From contig NC_088778.1 of assembly GCF_954871325.1 (NCBI RefSeq), forward strand, positions 3,567,743-3,631,742: a stretch of DNA of 64,000 nucleotides, read 5' to 3'. The notes beneath the pieces were generated by a model, which saw nothing but the letters and a program-made list of their open reading frames with translations, had not been told where the DNA came from and did not search any database. The number at the start of each line of letters is the position of its first letter. The stretch's first letter is position 1. This DNA is from Gordionus sp. m RMFG-2023. Lineage: Eukaryota > Nematomorpha > Gordioida > Chordodea > Parachordodidae. Shown piece after piece: positions 25,760-38,379 of this stretch. A program made the position numbers and the translations under genes.

Positions 25760-26060
25760 AATGCTAAAGTGTTTATTTTGATTTAGGTTATCCTTGTTTG
25801 ATTCTAGTTTTGACGGTATGTTTGCCTTTGTTAAGGCCTAGCGAATTATGTTATTTATAAATTTGTGTCTAATTAGCCGTCCTTTCAAATATTTACAATT
25901 GAGAGATGTGAGTAGATAGTAAAAAAAAATGTTTGAGAGTGAAATTTAAGAATATTTATCAAAACTCCATTATTATATTTTTCTCAAGGATGTTGGGTTT
26001 GGTTTGAAGGAGGCAACGATTCGATAATATAAAAATTATCTCAAAAATTGGCCTATTTGA
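25760..26060 (+). pseudogene. Decayed copy of the unrecognised exon pair at 49.4-49.9 kb
   Basis: About 25871-25945 aligns with the end of the exon-like stretch at 49413-49637: both have GTCCTTTCAAATATTTACAA then TTGARARAYGTGAGTAG, including the donor-like GTGAGT. The region around 25985-26045 aligns weakly with the next exon-like stretch (49723-49860). No frame survives over more than a few codons. It lies immediately after a repeat core, which may mark how the gene and the array were duplicated together. Function unknown. Confidence 0.5.
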
Positions 26061-26109
26061 CTTATATAAAAGGGTGCAGTTCTAGATTAAATAATATTTG
26101 AGCAGATTT

Positions 26110-26425
26110 CAATCTTATTGTTCATTTGTTTGAGTTACCTATATTGTAGCTAATGATTCGACCATTTTTATTATATATTTGAATTAATTGAATAAAAGCG
26201 ATTATATATAATCATGTTCTGTTGATTTGGCTTGCCTTAAGGGGCTCTTAGGTTCATTGATAAAAACATTGTAAAATATTTACATTTTAGGCCTATTATA
26301 TATTCAAAAATATTTGACCACGATCTTTATCTTTTTACTTTAAATAAATTTTTGCTTATCTATTCAAATATATATCTAAAAATTATTTTACTTTTAGAAT
26401 GGCTTTCATCTTTATCTTGATTTAT
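26110..26425 (+). repeat. Duplicated block (matches 55.7-56.0 and 60.7-60.96 kb)
   Basis: Shared landmarks are GGCTTGCCTTAAGG, an ATATTCAAAAATATTTGACC-type stretch and a terminal TTTTACTTTTAGAATGG, an acceptor-like site followed by 'ATGGC'. The 60.9-kb copy reads TTTTGCTTTCAGAATGGCC. No coding frame is shared after the AG. Confidence 0.55.
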
Positions 26426-26749
26426 CAGAACAATATTTTAATTTATTTAATAAAGAATATAAGACAATAGTATTTATTTCTTCAGATGAAGATAATCTAA
26501 CACTGCCCTAGACTAATATATTTTTTCAAAAACTAATAAAGAAAATTGAGGGCATTAAGTCCACACTTGTAAGTAAAGATTGTGTCCTAATTCAAATATT
26601 TCAATCTCGATGTCCACCAATTTTAAAATAACATGTATAGGTAAAAATATGAATTCATATTAAATTCTGATAAAAAGGTTTTAATGCTCTGAATAAAGAT
26701 TCTTGTGAAGCTAATATAATAAGTTTTTTTTTTGAAAATAAATATTATT

Positions 26750-26940
26750 CTTTAAATATTTTTAATAAATTTCCACAGTTAAATTTCTTATTTATTAAAT
26801 ATAATATGATCCTTCCATCCTCGCCAGTTAAACGTATATTTAGCAAAGCGAAAAAACAATGTTGATCTCTAAGTCGAAATATATAAAAAACAAATTCTTG
26901 TTTGTTAAATGCCTTTCCTCTATTACCATTTAATTTTGTA
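26750..26940 (+). pseudogene. hAT transposase dimerisation-domain relic (second subfamily)
   Basis: One frame reads LNIFNKFPQLNFLFIKYNM, then ILPSSPVKRIFSKAKKQC, a stop, SLSRNI, a stop and KTNSCLLNAFPLLPF. This follows the hAT C-terminal dimerisation domain step by step: 'FPxLxxLFxKYNxILPSSAPVERxFSxA', then 'RNRLSxxNxExLLxLKxN'. Two in-frame stops and the eroded helix after SLSRNI show that it is dead. Weakly open DNA at 26425-26660 upstream may be more of the same gene but carries no motif I can name. No termini or target duplication were found. It is a different subfamily from the element at 8595-9970. Confidence 0.75.
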
Positions 26941-28079
26941 ATTGCATGTTACATATATTTTTGGGGAGTTTATTTTTTGTTTTTAAACTGGAGAATGTAG
27001 AATATTGTCTATTTTATCTATTAGTTGATACTTATTTCTTAAATAAAAACTTCAATTGGAAATTTTTAAACACAATTATACTAGCTTTTTAGGTACATTT
27101 TCATTATTAAATTAAGCTCCTTTTAGAGCCTTCGATACTATTAATATATATTTTTATTTAGTAATTTTATATATTCATATTTTTACATATTTTTATATAG
27201 TTGTTTTAATATTTTAGTGTTTTATCATTTTTTTTTTAAAATTTTACCAATATTAATATTATCAAAATAAATTTTTTTAAAAAAAGGAAAATTTTTTATA
27301 TACTATTAATATATTCAATAATTGTTTGCGTTTATATTTATATATATAAAGACTTATTTTTATATACAGTCAATATTATCCAAATATAGTTGAAATAAAT
27401 AAATATATCTTATTGCTCGTTTAATTCTGACCCTAATTTCCTAAACTTGGGCTTAATATAATTTATTTTATTTTTATCTGGAGGGATGGCCAGTATATTA
27501 TAAAAAATAAAATTTTAATCCTCTTTTAAAATCTGTAAAAAAAAGTTAATAAACATTGTTAAACATTAGTGCCAAATATCAGATACATGCTATAATATAT
27601 CCTTCTATTTAGTTATCTTATTTAAGTCTGACAACTAAATTTATTATAAATAAACGAAAAAAAATAATATATCATAACCGAACAAATTTTTTTTTACCAT
27701 ATAAAATTTTAAAACAAAAATAAATATGAATACAATCAAAATATAATTAAATTCTTAATTATTTGACGCCCATAACGGTATTTTGCGTTGTTAAAAATTT
27801 CTATCATGTCAAGACCTAGACTCGCCTACTTAGAGTAATAATTATGACAAGATATAATTAAACATCCTTTTTTGATACCCATATTACTATTTTGTGTTGA
27901 TATTCCTGACCTCCCAAGCCCTAAATTCGCCCATCGATAGGTAACGCTTGTCTTCCTATTAAATAGATCTTTTGTTTAACGATCGACTGATACCTTCCTA
28001 AGTATAACAAAAAACCTGAATCTCGGGTCTGTCTCAAAGCAGGTCTGACCAAATTGAATGATAAATTTTACAACCAAGC
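26941..28079. other. AT-rich DNA, nothing recognised
   Basis: No open frame, RNA gene or clear repeat. A pair of similar stretches near 27760-27800 (GACGCCCATAACGGTATTTT) and 27870-27895 (GATACCCATATTACTATTTT), each followed by TGCGTTG or TGTGTTG, is a diverged direct repeat of about 40 bp. Confidence 0.35.
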
Positions 28080-29029
28080 AAATTAACAACACTAGACTAT
28101 TCAATTCAATACATTGTATAATATTTATACTTATAAGTTAGCATTTTAATTATACCATATATTCCATTAGAACCTGCCTTTTATATTTTTACTTTATATT
28201 TAATGCTAATCGATTCAAAAATATTTATAAATATTTCAAAATTGCCATTAGCTTCAAATTGATTATTAGTAAAAAAAATAAATGATTATATATAAAAAAA
28301 TTATAAACTAATTATATAAACATTAAGGATAAATTGATCAGTATATATAAATATTGCATTGGAAATTGTTTTTCCTTATCTCAAAGAAAAGTTTACAATA
28401 GAATATAGATAATTTAAAATTATATTAAAAGTGAAAAATAAATGTAATGTTCGAAATATTTACTTGGGGTTGTCAAGTTAATCTCTATTGAGTTAATCAA
28501 TTACAAAATATAGTATTTAATTTATTGAAAATTGTTATAATAATTAGTATATTATTATTTATAATTGTATTTAATTAAATAGTGGTTTATATAAATTTGA
28601 ATAGTTACGGAAAATAGTTTTTTATATATATATAAAGTTAAATATTAAAATTTGAATATGAATACGACGAGATTATATGATGTAAATTTTAGTACTATAA
28701 ATATAGCGATAAAAATATGTAGTAAGAAGAAAATATTTCATAAATTTTTATAAATTTTAATTTTTAGTTTGCTTTTTAATTTTTGTTAGGATTTATTCCA
28801 TTACAATTAATATTATTTAATAAAGTAAATAGTAGTTAATTTATTTATTCTATTTTATATGTATTCTCTAAATTCTAATATCAAACCAAATTTTTTTAAA
28901 CTTTATTGAAGAAAAAGTTACGATCGAATATGGGTAATACTAATTTCAAAACATTTCAAAAGAAACTTACTTAGGTTAGTCAGAGCGGCTGGAAAAAAAA
29001 ATTAAATCATATTTAAGTTAATAAATTGC

Positions 29030-29030
<1 letters not shown>

Positions 29031-29097
<67 letters not shown>
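29031..29097 (+). repeat. CTTT microsatellite
   Basis: About 16 perfect tetranucleotide units. At the same place in copy II (near 61347) there is only TTGCTGTTGGTAAAA, so the expansion is specific to copy I. Confidence 0.95.
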
Positions 29098-29098
<1 letters not shown>

Positions 29099-29765
29099 AG
29101 TTAAAGCATAGATTGAGTAAGCTATGTTATAAAGTTTTTTCAATTATCAAAAATAGTTTTTTCCAAGGATAAATAGGTAATTAGAAAAATTTGTGGCACT
29201 TCTATTTTTATTATAATGAGTTCGATTTCGGCAAATTACAACTATTTATTATCTACTATTATAATTTATTAATATAATTAAATTCAACGTAAAAGTGTAT
29301 AAACAAATTAATCATGTTTAAAAAATTTATTTTGTTGCTTAAGTTCGTAGAAATTAGAAATTTGGAAGAAATTGATTTAATTTATGTAAATTTTTATATC
29401 TTATCAATTCCCCCCCCCCCCCCCACTTCCTTAGTATTTATTATTACATGATTAAGAATTCTGTTAAATTACCTAAAAACATCCAATTCAATCCTAAAAA
29501 TAAATAGTAAATAAGATTAAATATACTATAAAGTAGGAAGAAAAAAATATAAAAATAAATGATAAAAATTTAACTAAATTTTTATTTAAGTAATAGGGGG
29601 ATATTTTCTGAACACAAAATCGGTGAAATATAATTCCGCCACAAAGATTAGTGTTAGAGAGAACTATCTGATATTTTTTAAAGGAAAATAATGAGATAAG
29701 GATAGAATTTGATATATACTAAATATCTATATTTTTAATTATACATATTTAGGATAAAATATATT

Positions 29766-30242
29766 GTGTATTTAACCCTAGCATCAATTGTTATACGGAT
29801 TTTGGAAAATATTAATTGACAACTTTATTACAACATCTTTAATTAGTAATAAAATATTTTTGGGTCTTAAAATTGTTAATGTGATTATATAACGATATCC
29901 ATTATTTTAGTTTCCTTGGTCCATTAATACCTAAAATATTAAATTCAGAGCCCTGCGAGAGGCTTAATCGGATAACTTGCTAAGCACATGTACTCGGGAC
30001 GTGCTTTGACTATTCTATATTTTAAAGAAAACGTATAAATCTTGATTGGTATTGCCTTTCCAATTTATTTTTCGATTCAGGATCAGTATAAAAAGAGGCA
30101 TAGTCATTTAAACCAACATGCGTTTCTCAAGTTGTGGATTTTATTATATGATCATTGACAAAATAGAACCAAAAGTGAATCAAATATTTTATCAATATAA
30201 TAAACAAATTTTTGAAATTAGTGATGAAAATTAAGTTAAAAG
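29766..30242 (+). mobile_element. 477-bp insertion of unknown class in block Z copy I
   Basis: Copy II has the uninterrupted sequence AAAATATATTATATAGG (62123-62139), while copy I is interrupted between AAAATATATT and ATTATATATAGG. The insert holds a TATA-like element, CAGTATAAAAAGAGGC (30085-30100), and GC-richer stretches such as GTACTCGGGACGTGC. It could be a non-autonomous element or a solo LTR; the edges do not show clear TG..CA ends, so no family is assigned. Confidence 0.45.
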
Positions 30243-31300
30243 AATTATATATAGGGAAAAAAATCATAAGATATGCCAAAACCTAGTATAAAACGATACG
30301 CCAAAACTTATGAAAACGTTAAAACAATAACTAGCTTGTATATTAGCTAATTAGTTTGTAAAATGTAAATGAATAGCTAGATTTGGGGTGTTTAGTTAAT
30401 TTATAAATTAATTAGCTCGTTTCTATATTAACTTAGTTTGCAGCTAGTAGAATCTCTAAATTTGTAAAATAGCTAAGCCAGCCAGTTTTTAAAACTAGCT
30501 AAACTTATAACAACATTTTATACTTGCTAAGTTTTTACATTTAGCTATAAGTAACATATGACGAACCCCCCCCCCCCCCTTTTCCTTATCCCAGTTCAAA
30601 TAACGAATATTAACAAGTTTAAAAACAATATTTTTTATCGGTCTACCTGATAAAATTCATGTTTTTTTTTGAAATGTCAAAATAAAATTAATTAGCCATA
30701 ACAAATTTTAATTGAACACATTATATTTAACGTTTAGATATCCATATGTTGTTATAAAATTACTTTCCGCTAGTTCTTGAGGAACTAAAAAAGATAGAAT
30801 GGTTAAACAAATTTAAACACATCAAATGAAACCAGTATTACAGGGAAAGCTTGCCCGTCATGCGAAAAATATCAATATCTGCTGAATATATCTCTATTTT
30901 CTAGCTTAATGTCAATCATTAGACACATCATATTTTCACTTTTCTTTGGGGTTATTTCTTATTAATTATTTCACAGTTTATTTTCTCAATTTTTATTTGC
31001 TTTTCCTAGTCTGGGATAAGCCTCTACCTATCTCGAATAACATATTTTGCTTATTTTATCTTTCCACCTTTATCGATCTTGAACCATCTATGGTATTTTT
31101 GAACATGTGGTAATTTCGGAAAGCTTTGGCATGTTAATACTATTTGTCTTTGAGACTCAAAATTTGTAACTAAAATAGGTTTATATATTATGAATATGTG
31201 GAAATTCGTTTTGGACACTATATAAAAATTTTTAAGCAAAAAAAATCTCCTTTTACAACTAAAAGTAAAAATGTTTGCTAAATTTTATGGTTTCTAATAA

Positions 31301-31880
31301 GTTTATTTAGGTTCTACACATTAAAATGTGACCAACTTTGAACCCTTAATAAATATAAATAAAGATTTTATAGATTTTAACCAGGATTAAAATGATAATA
31401 ATCACCTTTATAAATATTCTTCCTCTGGGGTATTGTCATATGGGTAATGGCGGATAAAATAAATTATAAAATGAATCATGATAACCAGGAATGGTTAGAA
31501 TGCAAAGTTTGAAAAAAAGATGGCCACATAAATCATCTGCTTTATAATTGTTTTTTAATTTTTATATAAAATTGAAATTCATTAATAAATATAATTTTGT
31601 CGATTTTTATTTTCTATTAAAAAGCCAAAAAAAATATGTCCAAAAAATATCCCGGGGTTATTTGGCAATTCCGGTGACGAAAGTAAATACTTATTTTATC
31701 AAAAAATAATTTAGTATAATGAAGTTTAGAGCTTTATGATGGGGAAATCCCACTTCATACAATTATTTTTTTGTGGTAAAGTTTTCATTTTCACAATTAT
31801 AATGGCACCTGTTAAAATCAAAAATTTTAAAAATAACACCCTGTCACCCGTACCGTTTAAATCAAATTTTGTCTCACGAT
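31301..31880. other. AT-rich DNA, nothing recognised
   Basis: Lies just beyond block Z copy I. No open frame or repeat was found. Confidence 0.3.
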
Positions 31881-32063
31881 TAGTGTTGTTAAATGGCTCA
31901 ATTTGAGCCTATTTTAAAAACGTCACTCAATAATTTATCCAGAAAAATAGGATTGAACATCTATTGGGCGAAATCTCGACTATTAGAGCAACATTTTCCT
32001 GGCTATAATTTTGAGTCAGCCGTTTTTAAAAAAGGGCTCGAATCGAGTCGTCTAACAACACTA
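31881..32063 (+). mobile_element. hAT-like MITE, 183 bp
   Basis: Long imperfect terminal inverted repeats of about 44 bp. Both ends start TAGTGTTGTTA inward, followed by GRCTCRATTYGAGCC and a TTTTAAAAACG run. Flanks are CTCACGAT and CTCACGCG, an 8-bp duplication with two differences. The open frame across it is an accident of the element. The TIR pattern matches the elements at 1959, 33453 and 39441. Confidence 0.85.
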
Positions 32064-33452
32064 CTCACGCGATACGAGTGTCAATCAAATTTTTAAGCTT
32101 ATAAGGGTGTATTGCAATTATCACAACTCTTTCCATTCATTTTATTTATTAATTCGATTCTGAATTCTGTTTAACTTAATTAATTTTGCAAAAATAATAG
32201 ACCAATTATTTCTGGAAGAAAAGTTTTTACAAGTGGAATATAAGGGTATAAATAATTGTAAACCTTTTTTTTTGTTGTTATAAATTTAAAAACTTTGAAA
32301 TATTTTAAACTTTTATTCGATCCCATCTGTTTAGCAGCTACAAAAAAATATTTGAATCAATTATTATATTCTTGTTGGTATATAATATAAAATTGATCTA
32401 ACATTAAATTTAATAAAAAAAAATACTAGATTTAGTTTATGTGGCGATGAAACAACTTCTAATAATAGCTATTTCAGCCGCTTCGAAAATTTGTATTTTA
32501 GTTATAACTATAACCTAAAGGAGACTAAAATCTAATAATATTAGAAGATTACAGTTATGGTTAGTAAGTTTCATGATTTCGGAAGCGATTTGTAATTAGG
32601 GCCTAAATTCTTCAAAAGGTTTTTAAGGATGAAGGAAATTTTAAACACTTGGGCTTAAATTGCTAGGAAAATTAATATCTTTTTATTATTAAAACACTTA
32701 AAATAACAAAAGAAATATTTTTAAAAATTTATTTTACTTGTTGAGTCGCAGTAAGTAAGGGCGAATACCAGGCAAATTGGTAGAAGTATGTTCATTTTTG
32801 TAAATTGTTTTTAATATATATTATCAGCAATTAAGTTTTTTTTTCCTAATTTAAAAAATAAATATATATATATAAATGGGAGGTTTGAATTTTATTACAT
32901 CAAGTCAGCGTTTTTATAGTACTTTTTTTAATTTGAATTATTATTACTATTATTTTTATTTATATTATTCAAAAAATTATTTTTATTTTTTTAAACTTAA
33001 TTTGCTATAATATATTTGACTAGGACATTTTAAGATTAGTTATTTTATTATTAAGGGTTAAACATAGATCAGATAAGTAGCTAATCGGGCAGGAAAAAAA
33101 TTGCCTCTTTAAGCCAAAAATACCGATTTTTTAAAGCTTTTACCATAAGGGATTTTGTGGAAAAAGAGATTATTATAAATGCAAAATGACCCGAAAAATA
33201 TAACACACCGTAAGAAGACGCTTTATTGGAGTCTATAAGAAAATCTAATTTTTCCCTGCATTAGAATGTGTCAAAAATCTAATGCAATCCATTACTTTCA
33301 AAAAAAAATAATGATATCGATTTAGTGGATGACACCATGAAATAGATAATGTATTAGAGATTAAAAATGATTAGTGTAAATGCCGATGATAAAGTATTTC
33401 ATAAATCAGTTTCGGATACCTCAACTCTCAGAAATTATTTTCCCCATCCTTA
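32064..33452. other. AT-rich DNA, nothing recognised
   Basis: No ORF of note. A slightly less A+T-rich part at 33090-33420 has stops in all frames. Confidence 0.3.
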
Positions 33453-33592
33453 TTTGGGTCAATTTTTCTAAACGACCCGATTAAGATTTTAGCTAAAATA
33501 TTATTGTGTAAAGCATTGAGATTTGGCAAATAGATGTCCAAGCATTTCTGCCAACTATGAGCAAGATCTTTAGGCTTACACATTATTTTTGT
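33453..33592 (+). mobile_element. Fragment of the TAGTRTTGTTA-family element
   Basis: GGGTCAATTTTTCTAAACGA followed by CCCGATTAAGATTTTAGC is the subterminal part of the family. AGATGTCCAAGCATTTCTGC and TCTTTAGGCTTA match the interior of the 1959-2766 element. Outer ends are lost. It occupies the same relative place in copy II as 1959-2766 does in copy I. Confidence 0.6.
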
Positions 33593-36500
33593 TATCTATT
33601 TAACAACATTAGGATAGAAGAATATCATAAAATAAATTTTTTTCCTCCCCTTTTTTTTGATATTTTCTTCTTTTTTTTTTATTATTAAATCAATGAAATG
33701 TTAAGAGTAAATTTTAATAATTATTATTTTTACTCCGATAAAAAAAAATTAACTAACACTACATCTTTTCTCCTAAAGAATATAATATGTCTAAAACCTA
33801 TAATATTTTAAATACCGCAATCCCAATAATAAAATTAATGAGGGAAAACCCACCTAATAGTGCCGCCGCTCTTCCCCCCCCCCCAGGATTTTGGTAGGGG
33901 AGGGGAGGGGTCTTATTAGCTCCTCATATTTTTATTCGAAGTCTTTAAGCAATAATTGTGGATATTTGGCTATATTATGTTTAATGTGTGTAAAATGGAT
34001 AATTAATATATAATGCATAACTAAGGGCTTTTGGGTTTTCCCTTTTTTTTAATATTTTTTTTCTAAACCTTATGAATATAATCGTTATTTTGAAAGATTA
34101 ATTAATTTTTACTATTTTTCTTTCTATTCGTATGATATATTTTATTTTGGAGAGAGGGTGGTGGTAGGGGGGGGGGTATGCGGGGATTTTTTTAAAATTA
34201 ACTTATAAGAATATCTCGAGTACAGGCTAATTTCTTAAAGGGGAGTTTCCCCTCGCCGATAATACCAATGGTTTCTTCACCCACTTTTAAAAAAAATCTT
34301 GGCTATATTAATGAGTTCTTAAAAAAACTTGAGTATTTTCCTAATATATCAGATTAATTATTTTATCCACTATACCTATTAGGAATTAACGCTCGCACAA
34401 ATAAAGGAACATTTTATACCTTAAAGTAGTAAATTAAATCTTATCTAAAAAGTAATACCTTAGAAAAAAGATTTAATGGGTTAGACCTGCTAAATATTTT
34501 AAGATTTGATAATGAATTGATATAACTGTTGAAAACTTATCTCAATCATAAAGGTTATTGCCTATATTATTATTTTCTAAATTTTAAATTACAAATTTAT
34601 GTGATATATAAAATTGTAATAAATGTTGTGTGTCTCGGGAAAATGGATAGTTTAAATGGTTTTTTTAAAAAAATAACATAAAAACAAATAATAATAGGTT
34701 CAAAGTTAAAAAAAATATATATATACCCATCAAAACAATTAAAAATAAGATTATTGGGGTAATATTCACTGATTACACATTTGTTTTTAAATACTGCAAT
34801 AAAAATTTATCTTTCTTTCTTTCTCGTGTTTTAGGTGGGGAAGGGGGAGGAAGATTTTTATGCTACACTGCTTTCTACCTATTATATTATCAAATAACCT
34901 TTTAAAGATTCAAGAATGATATAGAAGTACACCCATACATATTTCTCTCTTATAAAAATATTAGGTGGTGAATAGAATGGTTCCATAAGCATTTTAAAAA
35001 TGCAAGAATTAAATCATTTTTGCATTTTTGGGGGGCACCAAAGATGCAAATAGTGAAAAGTGGGAGAGTTAAAGCCTCTTATAAAACTGATAGCGCTAGA
35101 AAAATTTGCCATTTAAAGGAAATTTTGTTTCAGCTCTATTTTTTTAAATTCAAGGTTAAACATAAATATGATGGCCTAGTATATATAATATACACGAATA
35201 TATCCCTAGCTTATAAAATTTTAGGAATAAATTAATAATCTATATTATATAATATTAAGTTCAAAGGTTACCATAATCAATACAAATAGGTTCAAAGTTT
35301 ACCTTAATCATAAACAATAAAGTACAAAAATATATGCACGAAAACGATTAAAATGTTTAGATTAGTTTAAACATAACAATTAAATAGTTTAAAGATAAAA
35401 AAAAATAAAATCCATCAAAACCATTAAAATAGACAGAAACTACAATATTTATTTTCTTTCTCACTATTTTACACATATTTTATTATTGCATAATATATAA
35501 GATCTCCTCCCAAATGTGTAAAAGTTCATCCCCGCAACCAATTTATCATATTATGGCAATTAAAAATTTTGCCTACTTCCATATTTTATCTACTATCAAT
35601 TTATGTTTATCATGATATAGGAGCGATAGGAGGTGTTTTTTAATGAGAAAAATATTTTGTCCGAGATAAAATAATTCCGTTTGCATTATAAAAAGGCAAG
35701 CTTTACTTCCGAATAATACATTAAATGATGGTTACAATTTCTTTAAAAATAATAAATATAATCCAATCGCTCGAAATTAATAAATCTGTTAAAATAAATC
35801 TTTTTATACAAATATAATATGTTCCAAAAAAAAATACAAACTCTCATTGTAACAAATTCTTCTCCAGAACTCTCCTCCTTCAACTTACATACCTTTAGCC
35901 TAGAAACGTATTTAATCTTTTTTATCTTATGCCTTTGACTATAAAATATTTTACAACTATGAAGTGCTAGATATATTATTCTCCCAGTATCATCTTCATA
36001 TTTTATACTATACCTCGATATCTTTTTCTCACATACTTTTATTAAAGGAAGCAATACACAAAACCATTTTTCTTGCATCACCAAATTCTAATATTTTCTT
36101 ATATTAAGAATTACTCATGCAACACTAAATTCTCTCTAGACTCCCTCATATTCGCTCCAGCATGACCATTTAATCTATTAATGATCAAGACTTTCTTTCC
36201 GATAAAAATGTTAAATTTTTATGAATAATATTGATTAAGGCCCAAAATTATATTCTATAAAAAAAATCTGATATAATAGTTTGAAAAAATATTAAATTTC
36301 ATTTGTTTGTAGGAAATTAGGCGCCATATCTCTTATTTTATGCCTTTCAACCTATTAAATATTAATTTTAATTAAAATGATTTTTAATAGCCAATCCTAG
36401 AAAAAATATTATTTAATACTTCTCAGAACTACTACATAAATTTTATAATCGATTGATCTGTAAATTAAATTGTAAATTTACAATATTGAAAGCTTATACA

Positions 36501-36599
36501 ATAATTATATTCACACCAATTTCGATCGATGTATAAAAAAATATAAATTAAAAACAAGACTGCGCACATAAGGTATAATAATTACAAAACGGTTTTATT
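33593..36599. other. Mostly single-copy AT-rich DNA
   Basis: Contains C- and G-runs (33877-33888, 34168-34179) with nearby GC-rich bits that may be ends of eroded elements, and GGGGAGTTTCCCC (34240-34252), a short palindrome. No gene is supported apart from the weak candidate at 35743-36084. Confidence 0.3.
35743..36084 (-). CDS. Weak ORF candidate, 113 codons
   Basis: This is the longest uninterrupted frame in the window. The translation starts MVMQEKWFCVLLPLI and contains a charged middle (KYEDDTGRIIYL, LKVCKLKEESSGEEF) and an aromatic, tyrosine-rich end. The charged middle uses codons a little richer in G+C than the flanks, which is the only hint of coding. I do not recognise any domain, see no promoter or splice context, and have no second copy to test conservation. 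It could equally be chance, or an exon fragment of a decayed gene. Confidence 0.15.
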   Translation of the reverse strand: MVMQEKWFCVLLPLIKVCEKKISRYSIKYEDDTGRIIYLALHSCKIFYSQRHKIKKIKYVSRLKVCKLKEESSGEEFVTMRVCIFFWNILYLYKKIYFNRFINFERLDYIYYF

Positions 36600-37620
36600 G
36601 TAAAAAAATGAAAATATAATTACATTGTTTAACTAACATTTCAGATTTATAATGTATATTTTTTATTCCCATAATTAAATATATTTATTCCTAATTTAAA
36701 TATAAAATGATCAAAAAATATTATTAAAACAAAAAAATTCAAATAATAGCTACTTTTTAAAAAAAAATAAAGTAAAATATTAAAAATTATCATTGTTTTC
36801 TTCTAATATTTTCTATTCTTCTTATTGACTTCTCTCAACATCAGGAACAGAAATATCTGGTTCTAAATTATATTTAAAAAAATATATTATTTTCTATATT
36901 TATCGGGTTTCGGATTAGTGTTGTATTATTGGTAGTTACATATTTGAAAAAAATAAATAGTTGTAACATTTTTTAAAATCTAACGACATTTTTAAAATAT
37001 GTTAATTATTTTTATTTACAATTCATTCATTTTCATTTTATGACGATTTCCTATTATTTATTAAATATAATGTATTACATCTAAAGCTCAAAAGAAAATA
37101 GATATAAATAAAAATATTTAAAATGTAAATAGTTACACATTTGTTGTTACATTCCAAAAAAAATATAATAATTATTTTCACAAAAAATTTATGATTTATT
37201 AAATTTTTATTTAACTTTGGCAATAAATAAATTATTTTAAAAACTGAATATAATGGATCACTTGAATCTAAAGCCACCGCAGAACCTTTGTATAATCTAT
37301 ATATGCTTATTGTAATCATGCTACCTCTTAGGCAGCAATTTTTAAACAAGTTCATTTTCAAAGTCAAATAAATATTTATTAAGCCTAAATTTTAGTTTTT
37401 TGGGCAAATAATTATTATATAGTGAAATTTTTTTTAATGCAGTTATTTCTATATTTAATTGTATTTTATTTATTCCTTTGATTAAAATTTGTAAATCTCA
37501 ATGTTGTATTTAAAAAATTTATATGATAAATTATGAGTGTTATATAATTAATTTATAAAGTGACTTGCGATGTTATATTTACTGTTATATACTTTTTTTA
37601 AATGTAATTAGAAAAGTATA
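36600..37620 (+). repeat. Duplicated block X, copy II
   Basis: Direct-orientation partner of 3090-4000. GACTTCTCTCAACATCAGGA and ACAGAAATATCTGGTTC lie near 36829-36866. The frame that is open here on the minus strand (37038-37367) is interrupted in copy I, so it is not taken as a gene. Confidence 0.65.
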
Positions 37621-38379
37621 ATTACTTACTTTTTTAGTAATTTATTTTGAATATTTAAGAAAAGATATATAATTGAGATTTTGTGAATATTATACCACTT
37701 TTTAAATTTTGGAAATTTAATTTCGTTTACCCTTTTTATTCTTGTTCTTTTAATTTTATTTTTTTTTATCTTATATTTTTTTTAAATTATTTTATTTTGA
37801 TTTTTTTTTTGTTTTTAATCCTTGCCTTTTAATTTTTATGTCTTATTATTTATAATTATGCAATAAATTCTTTCTATTTCAATCTATTCTCCAATAATTA
37901 CTTCAATCATGCATATCGCAGTGTGTTTAAATATTTCCTCCATTATAATTATTTTGCTCATTAAGGATGTGATAAATGCATCAAATTTTAATAATACAAT
38001 GGTTATTTTATTAAGAACATAATTCATTGTGTAAATCTATTTTTAAAAAGAGTTAAATTTATAACATAATTTATAATTTTTTTATCCATTAAGCGGTTAG
38101 GATACCATTTTTTAACTATAAAAAGATGATGCAAGAACTGTTGAAGTTAATTTTGAAAAATAATTACCTACAGTTACTATATCAAGTTACTTTTTTAATT
38201 ATTTTGGATATAAACATTGTAATCAATTTATATTAAAATGCAATGTAATTTATATAAAGAAATAATTGCACTGGAAATATTACCCTATAGCGAAATTTAT
38301 TTACGAAAATTAAATAATACAAAACAATCTTAATAGCGGAGAAATAAACATATTTTAAATTTTTCCAAAATATCGGTCT
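37621..38379. other. AT-rich DNA with array-related stretch
   Basis: CAGTTACTATATCAAGTTAC (about 38171-38190) resembles the repeated 'gttactagttac' stretches near 49190 and 51950, so the array probably begins before 38.4 kb. Confidence 0.35.

Larger units (their letters stand above)
28080..31300 (+). repeat. Duplicated block Z, copy I
   Basis: Aligns in the same direction with about 60790-63540. Good anchors are GAAAAATTTGTGGC (29180/61540), AAATATACTATAAAGTAGGA (29520/61893), GTTTGTAAAATGTAAATGAA (30354/62483), AACGTTTAGATATCCATATG (30730/62974) and TAGACACATCATATTTTCAC (30919; diverged at 63183). It contains a few satellite-like monomers (28370-29000), a CTTT microsatellite and a 477-bp insertion not present in copy II. 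No coding is recognisable. Confidence 0.8.

Noticed and set aside
29789-30207. Solo LTR within the 477-bp insertion
   Set aside because: A TATA-like box is present, but no matching TG..CA ends with a short target duplication could be found at the insertion borders.
31051-31239. Short minus-strand frame in block Z copy I
   Set aside because: Not kept in the aligned part of block Z copy II.
31893-32096. 67-codon plus-strand open frame
   Set aside because: Lies across a MITE and its TIRs; the frame is a by-product of the element.
35020-35235. 71-codon plus-strand frame
   Set aside because: AT-rich composition, no context and no recognisable motif.
37038-37367. 109-codon minus-strand open frame in block X
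   Set aside because: The homologous stretch in copy I is interrupted in this frame, and the peptide is low-complexity.
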